Below, piece by piece: positions 6,858-16,106 of a stretch of DNA of 64,000 nucleotides. Under the pieces are notes generated by a model, which saw nothing but the letters and a program-made list of their open reading frames with translations, ran no database searches and was not told the origin of the DNA. Source of the DNA: Ruminococcus sp. (GTDB lineage: Bacteria > Bacillota > Clostridia > Oscillospirales > Acutalibacteraceae). The position numbers were made by a program, and so were the translations under genes. Positions within the stretch are counted from its first letter, which is position 1; each line of letters begins with the position of its first letter. Location: positions 1-64,000 of the forward strand of contig SFGA01000019.1 in the NCBI GenBank assembly GCA_004556705.1, in the 5' to 3' direction.

Positions 6858-7595
6858 TTATTTAATATTGCTGACAAATACTTCAGCCGCAGAAATAGCT
6901 TCCATCGGGTCGAATTTTTCACACATTTCGACTATCGATGAGCCGTTAACTGCTTGTTTCAGCTTTTCGTTCTCAATTCTCGGCTCGAGATATGACAACA
7001 GGCAGCCAACCAAGAATACTATTACCACTCCCTTCACTACACCTATGACGCCGCCGACAAATTTGTCCGCACCGCCGATAAGATGTGATTTTTTCAGTCC
7101 TTTTGCCAAAGACCTCAATATAGCCACAAGCACAAGCGCATACAGCACCGACAGCACAAAGAACATTACGTGCTTGAGCACCGCAACCGCTATGGGCTTG
7201 ACTATATTGCTTTCAAGAGACTGATAAAGCGTATCGCCGTCCGAGAAATTGCTCTTTGCAATCTGCTCTGCGACAGAGCCAATGCTTATTCCGCATTTCT
7301 CCGCCTGCTTCTTCGCAAATTCGGGCATTTCCTCAAAAACATACTTCGCCTTATCAGTGTTTGTAAGCTTACTTGTGTCGCTCGGGAGAACCTCATAAAG
7401 TCCTCTCTCGACATTTTTACTGAAAAACGCTTTATACATACCGCTTGCAACAGGCTGAGCTGTCTGCGACGCCAAAAAGATTGCAACAGCAAAAGCCACA
7501 AGCTCGGCAAGTGTTTTCATTATGCCTTTTTTTGCGGATGATATAACAACCGCAATCAAGATTAACACTAAAATCACATCAAGTACGATATCCAT
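6858..7595 (-). CDS. CvpA-family membrane protein
   Basis: The N-terminus (MDIVLDVILVLILIAVVISSAKKG, then TLAELVAF) and further hydrophobic segments match the CvpA family of four-helix inner-membrane proteins. Colicin V production requires CvpA in E. coli, but its cellular role is still unclear. ATG 7595 is chosen because GGAGGT sits seven bases upstream; an in-frame start at 7634 lacks a site. Length is 245 residues, longer than the ~165 of the E. coli protein, with an extra extracellular-looking stretch near residues 65-120. It has its own candidate promoter. Confidence 0.85.
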   Translation of the reverse strand: MDIVLDVILVLILIAVVISSAKKGIMKTLAELVAFAVAIFLASQTAQPVASGMYKAFFSKNVERGLYEVLPSDTSKLTNTDKAKYVFEEMPEFAKKQAEKCGISIGSVAEQIAKSNFSDGDTLYQSLESNIVKPIAVAVLKHVMFFVLSVLYALVLVAILRSLAKGLKKSHLIGGADKFVGGVIGVVKGVVIVFLVGCLLSYLEPRIENEKLKQAVNGSSIVEMCEKFDPMEAISAAEVFVSNIK

Positions 7596-7624
7596 AAAAC
7601 TACCTCCGTTTATTTTATATAAAA

Positions 7625-7653
7625 ATTGTAACATAATAATGAACTTTTAACAA
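7625..7653 (-). promoter_or_regulatory. Candidate internal promoter for cvpA-pgsA-clp-bioY
   Basis: On the minus strand TTGTTA (7648-7653) and TACAAT (7625-7630) are 17 bases apart in the 72-base gap between the DUF5711 gene and cvpA. It would let the downstream group be expressed apart from the ecf-truA genes. Confidence 0.5.
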
Positions 7654-7667
7654 CTAAATTGAAAAAT

Positions 7668-8894
7668 TTACTCTTTTGAGTCTGCATTTTCGGTTGTTGT
7701 GGGCTTTTCGCTTGTGCTTTCTCCCACCGTTTTGTAACAATTTATTGCGCTCGTAGTTAAAATATATGTGTTATTTCCGTCGGTAAAGCACGAAATACCG
7801 TCACTTGCGACTTCATGCGTTCCGACCGTTTTTCCTTTTTTGTTAAATGAAATAAGCTGTCTGTCTGTTAAAACAGATATGTAGCTTCCGTCGCAGGACA
7901 CGCTTCTGACGTTGGAATTTATATCCTGAGTGAAAAGAAGCTTGCCAGAAGCCGTGTACGCCTTGATAATCTTCGACGAAGAGCTGCCGTATTTTGAGAA
8001 AACAGCAACAGTCGTGTTATTGTCGGCGGTATAAATTCTCGATAACTTATTGAGCGACAAATCCTCGTCCTGCTTCGAGTTCTTTTCAATGATGCTAAAT
8101 ACATCCTCGCCCGTCGCAAGCACCTTATTTGATCCGATAAACTCGACCTTTGATACGGTTTGCGAACTGTAAGAATATTCGGAAATCGGCTCGCTGTATT
8201 TGAAATCAAATATAATTACCTTTGAATAAAGCTCGCCGTTCTCCGCACCGACAACCGATACCGCCGCTTTTTTGCCGTTATCGGAAATATCGACGGAAAC
8301 GATAGCTTCCTTAGCACATTCCCACTTGAAAACTTCCTTTTGGTTTTTGTTAAAAACGGTAAGCTCAGACATTGAGCTGTCGCCTCTTGTTGCAAGGGCA
8401 ACGCTTCCGTCCTTACCGATAGCCGCCGTTAAAAGCTTATGCTCGCTTGTGCCATCATATAAAACCTTTGTTTTCGACTGAACACGGTAGGAATAGCCGC
8501 CGACATCAATCATAACGGCTCTGCCGTTTTTCGAGTATATAAGCGGAACGGAATATGTGTGCTGAAGCTCGCTCAATTTTTTTGCGGTTGCGTCAAGCAC
8601 AAATGTTGAGCTGTCGGTCAAAACAAGTAAATCGGAATTTATTTTTTCAACATTTTCGGCGGTTGCACTCTCGAAACAGTACGGGTAGCCGTCGCCGCTT
8701 TTGGCACCTGAGATAACTCCGCTGAAATAGTCGCCGACGCTTGAAAAGGTAATATTTCCGAATCTGTCCGCCGCAACAAAAAGAAGCATAAGCACAACGA
8801 GGATTATGCACACAGCCTTAGCTATCTTAATTAAATCCTCTTGGCTTTTCTTATTTTTCTTATTCGGTTTTTTCTTCTGCTTATTTTCTTTCAT
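7668..8894 (-). CDS. DUF5711-type membrane-anchored beta-propeller-like protein
   Basis: A very lysine-rich N-terminus is followed by one membrane helix (IAKAVCIILVVLMLLFVA, about residues 25-45), then about 350 residues of repeating beta-strand sequence such as VYSKNG-, VALATRG- and FSKYGSS-like units resembling WD40 or PQQ blades. It therefore looks like an N-in anchor with an external propeller. The family (DUF5711) has no known function. ATG 8894 has GGTGAGG just upstream and overlaps the end of truA by 14 bases, so the two are probably translationally coupled. The C-terminus is a Ser/Thr/Glu-rich tail. Confidence 0.75.
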   Translation of the reverse strand: MKENKQKKKPNKKNKKSQEDLIKIAKAVCIILVVLMLLFVAADRFGNITFSSVGDYFSGVISGAKSGDGYPYCFESATAENVEKINSDLLVLTDSSTFVLDATAKKLSELQHTYSVPLIYSKNGRAVMIDVGGYSYRVQSKTKVLYDGTSEHKLLTAAIGKDGSVALATRGDSSMSELTVFNKNQKEVFKWECAKEAIVSVDISDNGKKAAVSVVGAENGELYSKVIIFDFKYSEPISEYSYSSQTVSKVEFIGSNKVLATGEDVFSIIEKNSKQDEDLSLNKLSRIYTADNNTTVAVFSKYGSSSSKIIKAYTASGKLLFTQDINSNVRSVSCDGSYISVLTDRQLISFNKKGKTVGTHEVASDGISCFTDGNNTYILTTSAINCYKTVGESTSEKPTTTENADSKE

Positions 8895-9648
8895 TTTCCT
8901 CACCGTCAAGGCTGTAATTTACTTTATCAAGATACAGTCCGCACGCAACGACTGTTTTGCCTGCATATTTTCTGTCTTTTTTTTCGATTATTTCGCTGAT
9001 TTTTCCTTTTTCGATTTTGCCCGAATTCACGTCAAGAAGCGTACCGACTATAATACGCACCATATTGTATAAAAAGCCGTCTGCTTCTATATGAAATTCC
9101 ACAACATCATCTTTTTTTTCAAAGCCTATATCTTTAATAGTCCTTGTCTTGTCGTCAACGCTTGACCCTGCCGAGCAAAACGAAGAAAAGTCATGCGCCC
9201 CTAAAAATGATTTTGCTTCGGTATTTAACGCTTCGACATCAATTTCAAACGGATAATGAAGCGCACGGTTTTCCAAAAAAGGATTTCTGTTTTTTGAATT
9301 GAGAATTAAATATTTATATCTTTTTGACACGCAATCATACCGTGCGTGAAATTCATACGGAACTTCCGTTACTGACCTTACCGCAATATCCCTCGGCAAA
9401 ACGGCATTGAGGGAACGGGCAAATTTTTCCCCGTTCAATTCCTTTTCCGTTCTCATATTACAGCAGAACATATTGGCGTGGACTCCGCTGTCAGTCCTGC
9501 TGCAGCCCACTATGCTCTCACGCACACCGAGTATTTGCTCGATAGCATCTTGCATAGTCTTTTGAACGGTAGGTGCGTTATTCTGCACCTGCCAGCCGTG
9601 ATAATTTGTACCGTCATAGGTAATTGTCAGCAAATAATTTTTCATCAT
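8881..9648 (-). CDS. truA: tRNA pseudouridine(38-40) synthase TruA
   Basis: TruA converts uridines 38-40 of the tRNA anticodon stem to pseudouridine. The catalytic aspartate motif GCSRTDSGVHA is near residue 50-60, and the opening KNYLLTITYDGTNYHGWQVQ is typical. The length of 255 residues is usual. ATG 9648 is preferred to the upstream frame because it overlaps the ecfT stop by four bases (ATGA), and the family N-terminus begins exactly there. Its place after ecfA1-ecfA2-ecfT is a classic Firmicutes arrangement. Confidence 0.96.
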   Translation of the reverse strand: MMKNYLLTITYDGTNYHGWQVQNNAPTVQKTMQDAIEQILGVRESIVGCSRTDSGVHANMFCCNMRTEKELNGEKFARSLNAVLPRDIAVRSVTEVPYEFHARYDCVSKRYKYLILNSKNRNPFLENRALHYPFEIDVEALNTEAKSFLGAHDFSSFCSAGSSVDDKTRTIKDIGFEKKDDVVEFHIEADGFLYNMVRIIVGTLLDVNSGKIEKGKISEIIEKKDRKYAGKTVVACGLYLDKVNYSLDGEENERK

Positions 9649-10460
9649 ATAACCGCCGTTAAGTAATGATTTGACACTATTATTCCGACACAGAACAAAA
9701 CAAGTATGCCGAGTGAAGCATAGTCCCTTGCGGCAAGCTTCATAACCTTTAATCTTGTTCTGCCATCTCCGCCCTGATAGCAACGGCAATCCATAGCAAA
9801 CGCAAGCTCATAAGCACGTCTGAAGGAGTTTATGAACAAGGGGATAAATATCGGTATCATCGCCTTGCCTCGTTTTATAAGCGAGCCTGTTTCAAAGTCT
9901 GCGCCTCTCGATTTCTGCGCCGACATAATTTTGTCAACCTCGTCGATAAGCGTAGGGATAAATCTCAACGCAATAGTCATCATCATAGCTATTGAATGGA
10001 CGTTGATTTTTATGACCTTTAACGGAGAGAACAGTCTTTCGATTGCATCCGTTAGCAAGGTCGGAGAAGTCGTGTAGGTAAGCATTGAGCTTGCTATAAC
10101 AAGCACAACTATTCTGGCGGTTGTAAAGATTGCCATATACACGCCGCCGGTTGTTATGTGAAGCCTTTTCCACTCGAAAAGCACCGTTCCGTCGCTGTTG
10201 TAGAGAAGCTGCAAGGCGGAAGTGATAAGCACAATTAAAAATATCGGCTTAACGCTTTTCCAAATGAGCTTCGGAGAAATTTTTGACATAAGCACCGTCG
10301 CAAGCAGCAAAAGAGCCATTGCGCCCATAGCCACGAAATTTCTGCAAAGGAAAATAAAGATTATATAGATAAATGTAAGAACTATTTTCATTCTCGGGTC
10401 AAGCTTATGAATGGGCGAAGTGCCCGGAAAATACTGACCGATCGTAATATCCTTTATCAT
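9645..10460 (-). CDS. ecfT: Energy-coupling factor transporter membrane protein EcfT
   Basis: EcfT is the membrane scaffold linking the two ATPases to vitamin-specific S-components such as BioY. It starts with the family pattern (IGQYFPGTSPIHKLDPRMK) and has several membrane helices. The two coupling-helix motifs, usually ARG-like, appear as QKSRGADFE and DCRCYQGG, the second being a slight departure. It overlaps ecfA2 by four bases on one side and truA by four on the other, so all three are coupled. Length 271 residues is normal. Confidence 0.95.
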   Translation of the reverse strand: MIKDITIGQYFPGTSPIHKLDPRMKIVLTFIYIIFIFLCRNFVAMGAMALLLLATVLMSKISPKLIWKSVKPIFLIVLITSALQLLYNSDGTVLFEWKRLHITTGGVYMAIFTTARIVVLVIASSMLTYTTSPTLLTDAIERLFSPLKVIKINVHSIAMMMTIALRFIPTLIDEVDKIMSAQKSRGADFETGSLIKRGKAMIPIFIPLFINSFRRAYELAFAMDCRCYQGGDGRTRLKVMKLAARDYASLGILVLFCVGIIVSNHYLTAVI

Positions 10461-11323
10461 GCGAGCACTCCCCTTTCCTTGAACAGACGGAGAAGCTCCG
10501 CTTTAGCTTCATTCACGGAATAAATATCCGTTCTGACATCATAGCCCTGCTTTTTAAGAGCTAAAAATACTTTTGTTATTTCGGGAACGTTCAAGCCGAT
10601 TTCAACAAGGTGCTCGGCATTTGAAAATACCTCGTCAACGCTTGCAAAATACTCAACCTTTCCCTTATTCATAACAAGCACCTTATCGGCACTCTCGGCA
10701 ACATCCTCCATACTGTGAGAAACGACGATTACTGTACTTCCCGTGTTTTTTCTGTACTGTTCAATCATTTCCGAGATGACCTTTCTGCCCTTGGGGTCAA
10801 GTCCTGCGGACGGCTCGTCAAGTATTAAAATTTCAGGCTGCATCGCCATAACGCCTGCGATTGCAACTCGTCTTTTTTCGCCTCCCGATAAGTCGAACGG
10901 CGATTTTTGTAGCATATCATTTCTCACACCGACAAATTCAGCTGCCCTGAGCACTCTTTCCTTGATTTCTTCTTTGGAAAGTTTCATATTTTTAGGACCG
11001 AATGCAATATCCTCATAAACGGTGTTTTCAAAAAGCTGATATTCGGGGTACTGAAAGCAAAGTCCGACCTTAAAGCGAGCCTGTCTTGTGAAATTCTTAT
11101 CTGAATGAATATCATTGCCGTCAAGTAAAATCGTGCCCGAGGTAGGCTTCAAAAGTCCGTTAAGGTGCTGTACAAGCGTACTTTTGCCCGAGCCTGTATG
11201 CCCGATAATTCCGATAAAATCGCCTTTTTCGACCGATATGCTTATATCCTCGATTGCGACCTTTTCAAACGGAGTGCCTACGGAATATTTATATGTTAAA
11301 TTTTGGGTTTCAAGTATAGCCAT
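10457..11323 (-). CDS. ecfA2: Energy-coupling factor transporter ATPase EcfA2
   Basis: This ABC ATPase of 288 residues has Walker A GHTGSGKS, signature LSGGEKRR, Walker B ILILDEPSAGLDP and the H-loop VSHSMED. It pairs with EcfA1 to energise ECF vitamin uptake. The start shares one base with the ecfA1 stop (TAATG), and its stop overlaps ecfT, so translation is coupled. I assign A2 by gene order and by similarity of its opening (YKYSVGTPFEKVAIEDI) to that subfamily. Confidence 0.95.
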   Translation of the reverse strand: MAILETQNLTYKYSVGTPFEKVAIEDISISVEKGDFIGIIGHTGSGKSTLVQHLNGLLKPTSGTILLDGNDIHSDKNFTRQARFKVGLCFQYPEYQLFENTVYEDIAFGPKNMKLSKEEIKERVLRAAEFVGVRNDMLQKSPFDLSGGEKRRVAIAGVMAMQPEILILDEPSAGLDPKGRKVISEMIEQYRKNTGSTVIVVSHSMEDVAESADKVLVMNKGKVEYFASVDEVFSNAEHLVEIGLNVPEITKVFLALKKQGYDVRTDIYSVNEAKAELLRLFKERGVLA

Positions 11324-12183
11324 TATTTATCTCCGAGTAAAGCAGTAATGTTTTCAACAAATTCGTTGAGGGTAAGAACGCTGTCGTCAACCTTGACGCC
11401 CGATTTTTTCATCTCACGGGCAAGGTTGGTTATTTGCGGTATATCAAGTCCGACGCTTCGAAGCAAATCCTCTTGCTTAAAGACCTCCTTCGGCGTTCCC
11501 TCAAGCAAAAGACGGGAATTATCGATTACCGCAACTCTGTCGGCAAGCACCGCCTCCTCCATAAAGTGAGTTATGAAAACGACCGACATTCCGTACTCTT
11601 TATTGAGCTTGATAACGGTATCCATAACCTCTTTTCTGCCCTTGGGGTCAAGCATTGCCGTCGGCTCGTCAAGAAAAATACACTCGGGTCGCATTGCTAT
11701 AATGCCTGCTATTGCCACCCGCTGCTTTTGACCGCCCGACAGCTTATGCGGCTCGTGGTGTCTGTATTCATACATTCCTACCGCCTTGAGCGAATCATCA
11801 ACTCTTTTTCTTATTTCCTCTCTCGGAAGTCCTAAATTTTCAGGACCGAAAGCGACGTCCTCTTCTACTATTGAAGCAACAATCTGATTATCGGGATTTT
11901 GGAAAACAACACCGACAGTCTTTCTTATCTCATAGGACAAGTCCTCATCAGCCGTATCCATACCCTTGACAAGCACCTTGCCCTCATTTGGAATAAGTAT
12001 AGAGTTACTGAGCTTTGCAACCGTCGATTTTCCCGAGCCGTTATGACCGAGAACTGCCACAAATTCGCCCTTTTTCACATTGAATGTAAAATCACGAATG
12101 GCAGGCTCGGGCTGCTGCTCGCCCTCGTCCGCATCATAGCAGAAGGTTACGTTATGAAATTCTACAATATTTGTGTTATCCAT
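11323..12183 (-). CDS. ecfA1: Energy-coupling factor transporter ATPase EcfA1
   Basis: The protein has 286 residues with Walker A GHNGSGKS, signature LSGGQKQRV, Walker B CIFLDEPTAMLDP and H-loop ITHFMEEA. With EcfA2 it forms the heterodimeric motor of a group II ECF transporter. In group II systems one AAT module serves several S-components scattered in the genome; bioY about 7.5 kb downstream is one visible client. It follows the methyltransferase gene by 12 bases. Confidence 0.95.
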   Translation of the reverse strand: MDNTNIVEFHNVTFCYDADEGEQQPEPAIRDFTFNVKKGEFVAVLGHNGSGKSTVAKLSNSILIPNEGKVLVKGMDTADEDLSYEIRKTVGVVFQNPDNQIVASIVEEDVAFGPENLGLPREEIRKRVDDSLKAVGMYEYRHHEPHKLSGGQKQRVAIAGIIAMRPECIFLDEPTAMLDPKGRKEVMDTVIKLNKEYGMSVVFITHFMEEAVLADRVAVIDNSRLLLEGTPKEVFKQEDLLRSVGLDIPQITNLAREMKKSGVKVDDSVLTLNEFVENITALLGDK

Positions 12184-12195
12184 TAAAAAATTCCT

Positions 12196-13059
12196 TTATT
12201 TATGCCAAATTGCGGAAGCACCGCAGGGTAATATCATACCCGTCTGTGTAACGGGAAGTCCGATTTCGTCGCTTTCCGCCACACCGCCGAATTTCGGCTT
12301 GATAAGCGCACCTAAAATATACTGCATAACCGCAGGAGAAAGTCCCGTGGTGTATGAATTGATAAGCACCATAATCGGATTGTCCGACAAGACCTGTGAG
12401 CACAACTCAACAAACGAATAAACCTCGTTTTCGAGTTTCCAAATCTCTCCGCCCGGTCCTCTGCCGTATGACGGAGGGTCCATAATTATAATGTCGTATT
12501 TATTGCCACGGCGGATTTCTCTTTGAACAAATTTAATGCAGTCGTCAACTATCCAACGAACTTTTCTGTCTGCAACACCGGAAGCAACGGCATTTTCCTT
12601 TGCCCACTGTACCATACCCTTTGAAGCGTCAACGTGGACTACTTCCGCACCTGCCTTTAAGCAAGCAACGGTAGCGCCGCCCGTATAAGCGAACAAATTG
12701 AGCACCTTAACAGGTCTGCCCGCATTTTTGATAAGCTTTGCGGTATAGTCCCAGTTTACAGCCTGCTCGGGAAAAATTCCCGTATGCTTAAAGCCCATTG
12801 TCTTGACATTGAAATTCAAGTCGCCGTAGCCGATACTCCAAAATGACGGTATTTTATTTTTAATTTCCCAATTTCCTCCGCCTGAGCTTGAACGGTGATA
12901 AACAGCGTCCGCACGTCTCCACGCAGGATGTTTTTTCGGAGTTTTCCATATAACCTGCGGGTCGGGACGAATAAGAGTTACATTCCCCCACCTCTCAAGG
13001 CGTTCGCCGCTTGAACAGTCAAGCAGCTCATAATCTTTCCAGTCTGATGTATAGCGCAT
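12196..13059 (-). CDS. Class I SAM-dependent methyltransferase (RlmI/COG1092-like)
   Basis: The Rossmann methyltransferase core is clear: motif I NLFAYTGGATVACLKAGA, acidic strand end VVHVDASKGMVQWAKENA, and catalytic-region motif IIMDPPSYGRGPGG. This resembles the rRNA cytosine-5 methyltransferase RlmI family but lacks the N-terminal PUA domain, as many Firmicutes members do. The substrate is probably RNA, by family. It starts three bases after glmM ends. Length 287 residues. Confidence 0.85.
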   Translation of the reverse strand: MRYTSDWKDYELLDCSSGERLERWGNVTLIRPDPQVIWKTPKKHPAWRRADAVYHRSSSGGGNWEIKNKIPSFWSIGYGDLNFNVKTMGFKHTGIFPEQAVNWDYTAKLIKNAGRPVKVLNLFAYTGGATVACLKAGAEVVHVDASKGMVQWAKENAVASGVADRKVRWIVDDCIKFVQREIRRGNKYDIIIMDPPSYGRGPGGEIWKLENEVYSFVELCSQVLSDNPIMVLINSYTTGLSPAVMQYILGALIKPKFGGVAESDEIGLPVTQTGMILPCGASAIWHK

Positions 13060-13062
13060 CTG

Positions 13063-14412
13063 TTAAACTAACCTTTCTTCAATTACCTTTGCGATACTCT
13101 CTGCAAGCGATTTAATTTGATTATAGTCCTCGCCCTCAAGCATAACTCTGACAAGCGGCTCTGTTCCCGAAACACGAACAAGCACACGACCTGTATCGCC
13201 CAACTCCTCGCTCGCTTCACGGATTGCAAGCTGAACTTCCTCATCCTTATCAAGTCTTGCCTTACCGAAGTTTGAAACACGGACATTGATAAGCACCTGC
13301 GGATAAACCTGCATTTCACTTGCAAGCTCTGAAATCTTTTTGCCCGTAGATTTAAGCACGTTCAAAACCTGAATTGCGGACATTTGACCGTCGCCCGTTG
13401 TAGCATAGTCAAGGAAAATTATGTGTCCCGACTGCTCACCGCCGATAACGAAGCCGTTCTTGACCATTTCTTCAAGAACATATCTGTCGCCGACCTTTGT
13501 CTTAACGCAATTTATATCGTTCTTTTCGCAGAACTTGAAAAAGCCCATGTTGCTCATTACGGTTACAACCGCAGTATTGTTTTTTAGCTTATTGTTCTCT
13601 TTCATAAACTTTGAGCAAACAGCGATAATCTTGTCGCCGTCAACAACCTCACCGTTTTCGTCAACGACCAAAAGTCTGTCGGCATCGCCGTCAAACGCAA
13701 AGCCTATATCGCATTTGTTTTCAACAACAAATTTCTGAAGCTGCTCAAGATGAGTTGAGCCGCAGTTTTCGTTTATATTAGTGCCGTTAGGCGTTTCATT
13801 GATTATACAGCACTTCGCACCGAGTCTTGTAAACAACGCTCTTGCGGTAACGGATGCGGAGCCGTTTGCACAGTCAAGAGCAATTTTCATACCCTTGAAA
13901 TCGCCGTCTGCTGTCATTGCCAAGTGGAAAATATAGTCGTCAACAGCCTTTGACGAGAAAGATATTTTTCCGACATCGCCGCCCAAGACAACGGGCGGAA
14001 CCTTTGTTTCATCAAGGATAATCTCCTCAATTTCATTTTCGAGCTCATCGGGTAATTTATAGCCATTGCCCTGAAAAATCTTAATACCGTTATACTCGCA
14101 CGGATTATGCGAAGCGGAAATCATAACGCCTGCATCATAATCGTACTCCTTTACGAGAAAAGCTACGGCAGGAGTGGGTACAACGTCGATTATAAGCACA
14201 TCTGCTCCGACAGAGCAAAGTCCTGCACCGATAGCCGCCGCCAACATGTGCGACGAGGCTCTTGTATCCATTCCTATTAAAACCTTCGGCTTATGGGCAC
14301 AGCTTTCGGTAAGCACCATTGCCGCCGCTCTGCCTATTTTCATTGCAAGCTCGCAAGTTAATTCGCTGTTTGCGACGCCTCTTGCACCGTCTGTTCCGAA
14401 CAATCTTCCCAT
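13063..14412 (-). CDS. glmM: Phosphoglucosamine mutase GlmM
   Basis: GlmM interconverts glucosamine-6-phosphate and glucosamine-1-phosphate on the way to UDP-GlcNAc and peptidoglycan. The catalytic phosphoserine motif is ISASHNP with Ser101, the magnesium loop is AFDGDADRLLVVD, the sugar-binding loop is GGEQSGH, and the phosphate-binding end is RVSGTEPLVRVM. The N-terminus MGRLFGTDGARG is diagnostic of GlmM rather than other phosphohexomutases. The length of 449 residues is standard. It lies 29 bases after ruvB. Confidence 0.97.
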   Translation of the reverse strand: MGRLFGTDGARGVANSELTCELAMKIGRAAAMVLTESCAHKPKVLIGMDTRASSHMLAAAIGAGLCSVGADVLIIDVVPTPAVAFLVKEYDYDAGVMISASHNPCEYNGIKIFQGNGYKLPDELENEIEEIILDETKVPPVVLGGDVGKISFSSKAVDDYIFHLAMTADGDFKGMKIALDCANGSASVTARALFTRLGAKCCIINETPNGTNINENCGSTHLEQLQKFVVENKCDIGFAFDGDADRLLVVDENGEVVDGDKIIAVCSKFMKENNKLKNNTAVVTVMSNMGFFKFCEKNDINCVKTKVGDRYVLEEMVKNGFVIGGEQSGHIIFLDYATTGDGQMSAIQVLNVLKSTGKKISELASEMQVYPQVLINVRVSNFGKARLDKDEEVQLAIREASEELGDTGRVLVRVSGTEPLVRVMLEGEDYNQIKSLAESIAKVIEERLV

Positions 14413-14441
14413 ATTAAAATCCTCCGAACATATTTTAATTA

Positions 14442-15482
14442 TTACATATCAAGCTTTTTCTGACCGTTTGAAGTATCTCCGAACGGAATACCGAGATGCT
14501 CATACGCAAGCGGAGTTACAACCCTGCCCCTCGGTGTTTTTGACAAAAAGCCGATCTGCATAAGATAAGGCTCGTAAACGTCCTCGATAGTAACTGCTTC
14601 TTCGCCTATTGTAGCGGCGATTGTTTCAAGTCCAACGGGGCCGCCCTTGTAATTTTTAATCATTGAGGTCAAAAGAAGTCTGTCAATCAAATCAAGTCCC
14701 AATTCGTCGATTTCCATTCTTCCGAGTGCTATTTTTGCGGTGTCAACGGTTATAGTGCCGTTACCCATTACCTCGGCAAAATCCCTTGCACGCTTGAGAA
14801 GCCTGTTTGCAATTCTCGGTGTACCTCTTGAACGGGAAGCGATTTCAAGCGCACCCTCGTCATCAATGGCAATTCCGAGTATTCCGGCACTTCTTTTAAC
14901 GATCATAGCCAATTCCTCGGGAGTGTACATTTCAAGACGGCTGACAACGCCGAATCTGTCACGAAGCGGTGCGGAAAGCTGACCTGCCCTCGTTGTTGCG
15001 CCGACAAGCGTAAATCTCGGCAAATCAAGTCTTATGCTTCTTGCCGACGGACCTTTGCCGATAATAATATCAAGCGCATTATCCTCCATAGCAGGATAAA
15101 GAACTTCCTCAACGCTCCTTGAAAGGCGGTGAATTTCGTCTATGAAAAGCACATCTCCGTCATTCAGGTTTGTAAGAAGTGCCGCAAGGTCGCCCTGTTT
15201 TTCAATCGCAGGTCCTGAGGTAACTCTCATCTGCACGCCCATTTCATTGGCGATTATACCCGAAAGAGTCGTCTTTCCGAGTCCGGGAGGGCCATAGAGC
15301 AACACGTGGTCAAGCACATCTCCCCTCGCCTTTGCCGCATCGATATAAATTTTAAGATTTTCCTTTGCCTTCTCCTGACCGATATATTCATTAAAGGTTT
15401 TCGGTCTTAACGAGGTTTCAATATCATTGTCAACCTCGTTCAAGTCGGGAGAAACAATCCTGTTTTCGTTATCAAAATCCAT
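14442..15482 (-). CDS. ruvB: Holliday junction branch migration helicase RuvB
   Basis: RuvB is the AAA+ motor that drives branch migration together with RuvA. Walker A GPPGLGKT lies at about residues 64-71, Walker B is VLFIDEIHR, sensor I is LVGATTRAG, and the C-terminal winged helix includes the family phrase GFLSKTPRGR. The length of 346 residues is typical. It starts nine bases after ruvA. Confidence 0.98.
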   Translation of the reverse strand: MDFDNENRIVSPDLNEVDNDIETSLRPKTFNEYIGQEKAKENLKIYIDAAKARGDVLDHVLLYGPPGLGKTTLSGIIANEMGVQMRVTSGPAIEKQGDLAALLTNLNDGDVLFIDEIHRLSRSVEEVLYPAMEDNALDIIIGKGPSARSIRLDLPRFTLVGATTRAGQLSAPLRDRFGVVSRLEMYTPEELAMIVKRSAGILGIAIDDEGALEIASRSRGTPRIANRLLKRARDFAEVMGNGTITVDTAKIALGRMEIDELGLDLIDRLLLTSMIKNYKGGPVGLETIAATIGEEAVTIEDVYEPYLMQIGFLSKTPRGRVVTPLAYEHLGIPFGDTSNGQKKLDM

Positions 15483-15491
15483 TTTTTACTC

Positions 15492-16097
15492 CTATATCAT
15501 CGAAAGCTGCTTCAAAGCCTGCTTAATCATATCCTCAACGCTCAAATCCTGACTTAACTTTCCGACAGCGACCGCCGCCTCAGACTGCGAATAACCGAGC
15601 ATTGTAAGTGCCGAAACAGCCTCCGAAGCATTGCCCGAAGCCGAAACGGTGCTTGCCGCCGCAATATCCGTGCCGACAGACTGCAAATCAAGTCCCTTTG
15701 CGAGTTTATCTTTAAGTTCAAGCACAATTCTCTGTGCGATTTTATTACCCACTCCGTTAGCTCTTGTAATTGCCTTTGTATCGCCTGCGGCAATGCTCAA
15801 GGCAAGCTGCTCGGGCGTCATTTCGGAGAGCACCGCCAAAGCCATTTTAGCGCCTACGCCCGAAACGGAAATAAGTATTTTATAACATTCAAGCTCCTGC
15901 TGTGTGTAAAAGCCGTAGAGGTCAAGTGCATCTTCTTTAACATTCAAATAAGTGAAAAGCGTAACTTTTTCGCCTGTTTTTGCTACATTTTTAAGAGTAT
16001 TGGTTGTAGCGAAGCACTTGAAAGCTACACCGTTACAATCAATAGCAACGCACTGTGCGTCGAAATAAACAACGTTTCCCGTTATAGAATAAAACAT
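15492..16097 (-). CDS. ruvA: Holliday junction DNA-binding protein RuvA
   Basis: RuvA holds the four-way junction in an open square so RuvB and RuvC can act. The opening MFYSITGNVVYFD, the helix-hairpin-helix region ISVSGVGAKMALAVLSEM and the second hairpin ANGVGNKIAQRIVLELKDK are characteristic. The C-terminal RuvB-binding domain ends the 201-residue chain. It lies nine bases after ruvC, within ruvC-ruvA-ruvB. Confidence 0.97.
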   Translation of the reverse strand: MFYSITGNVVYFDAQCVAIDCNGVAFKCFATTNTLKNVAKTGEKVTLFTYLNVKEDALDLYGFYTQQELECYKILISVSGVGAKMALAVLSEMTPEQLALSIAAGDTKAITRANGVGNKIAQRIVLELKDKLAKGLDLQSVGTDIAAASTVSASGNASEAVSALTMLGYSQSEAAVAVGKLSQDLSVEDMIKQALKQLSMI

Positions 16098-16106
16098 TCA
16101 AATTCC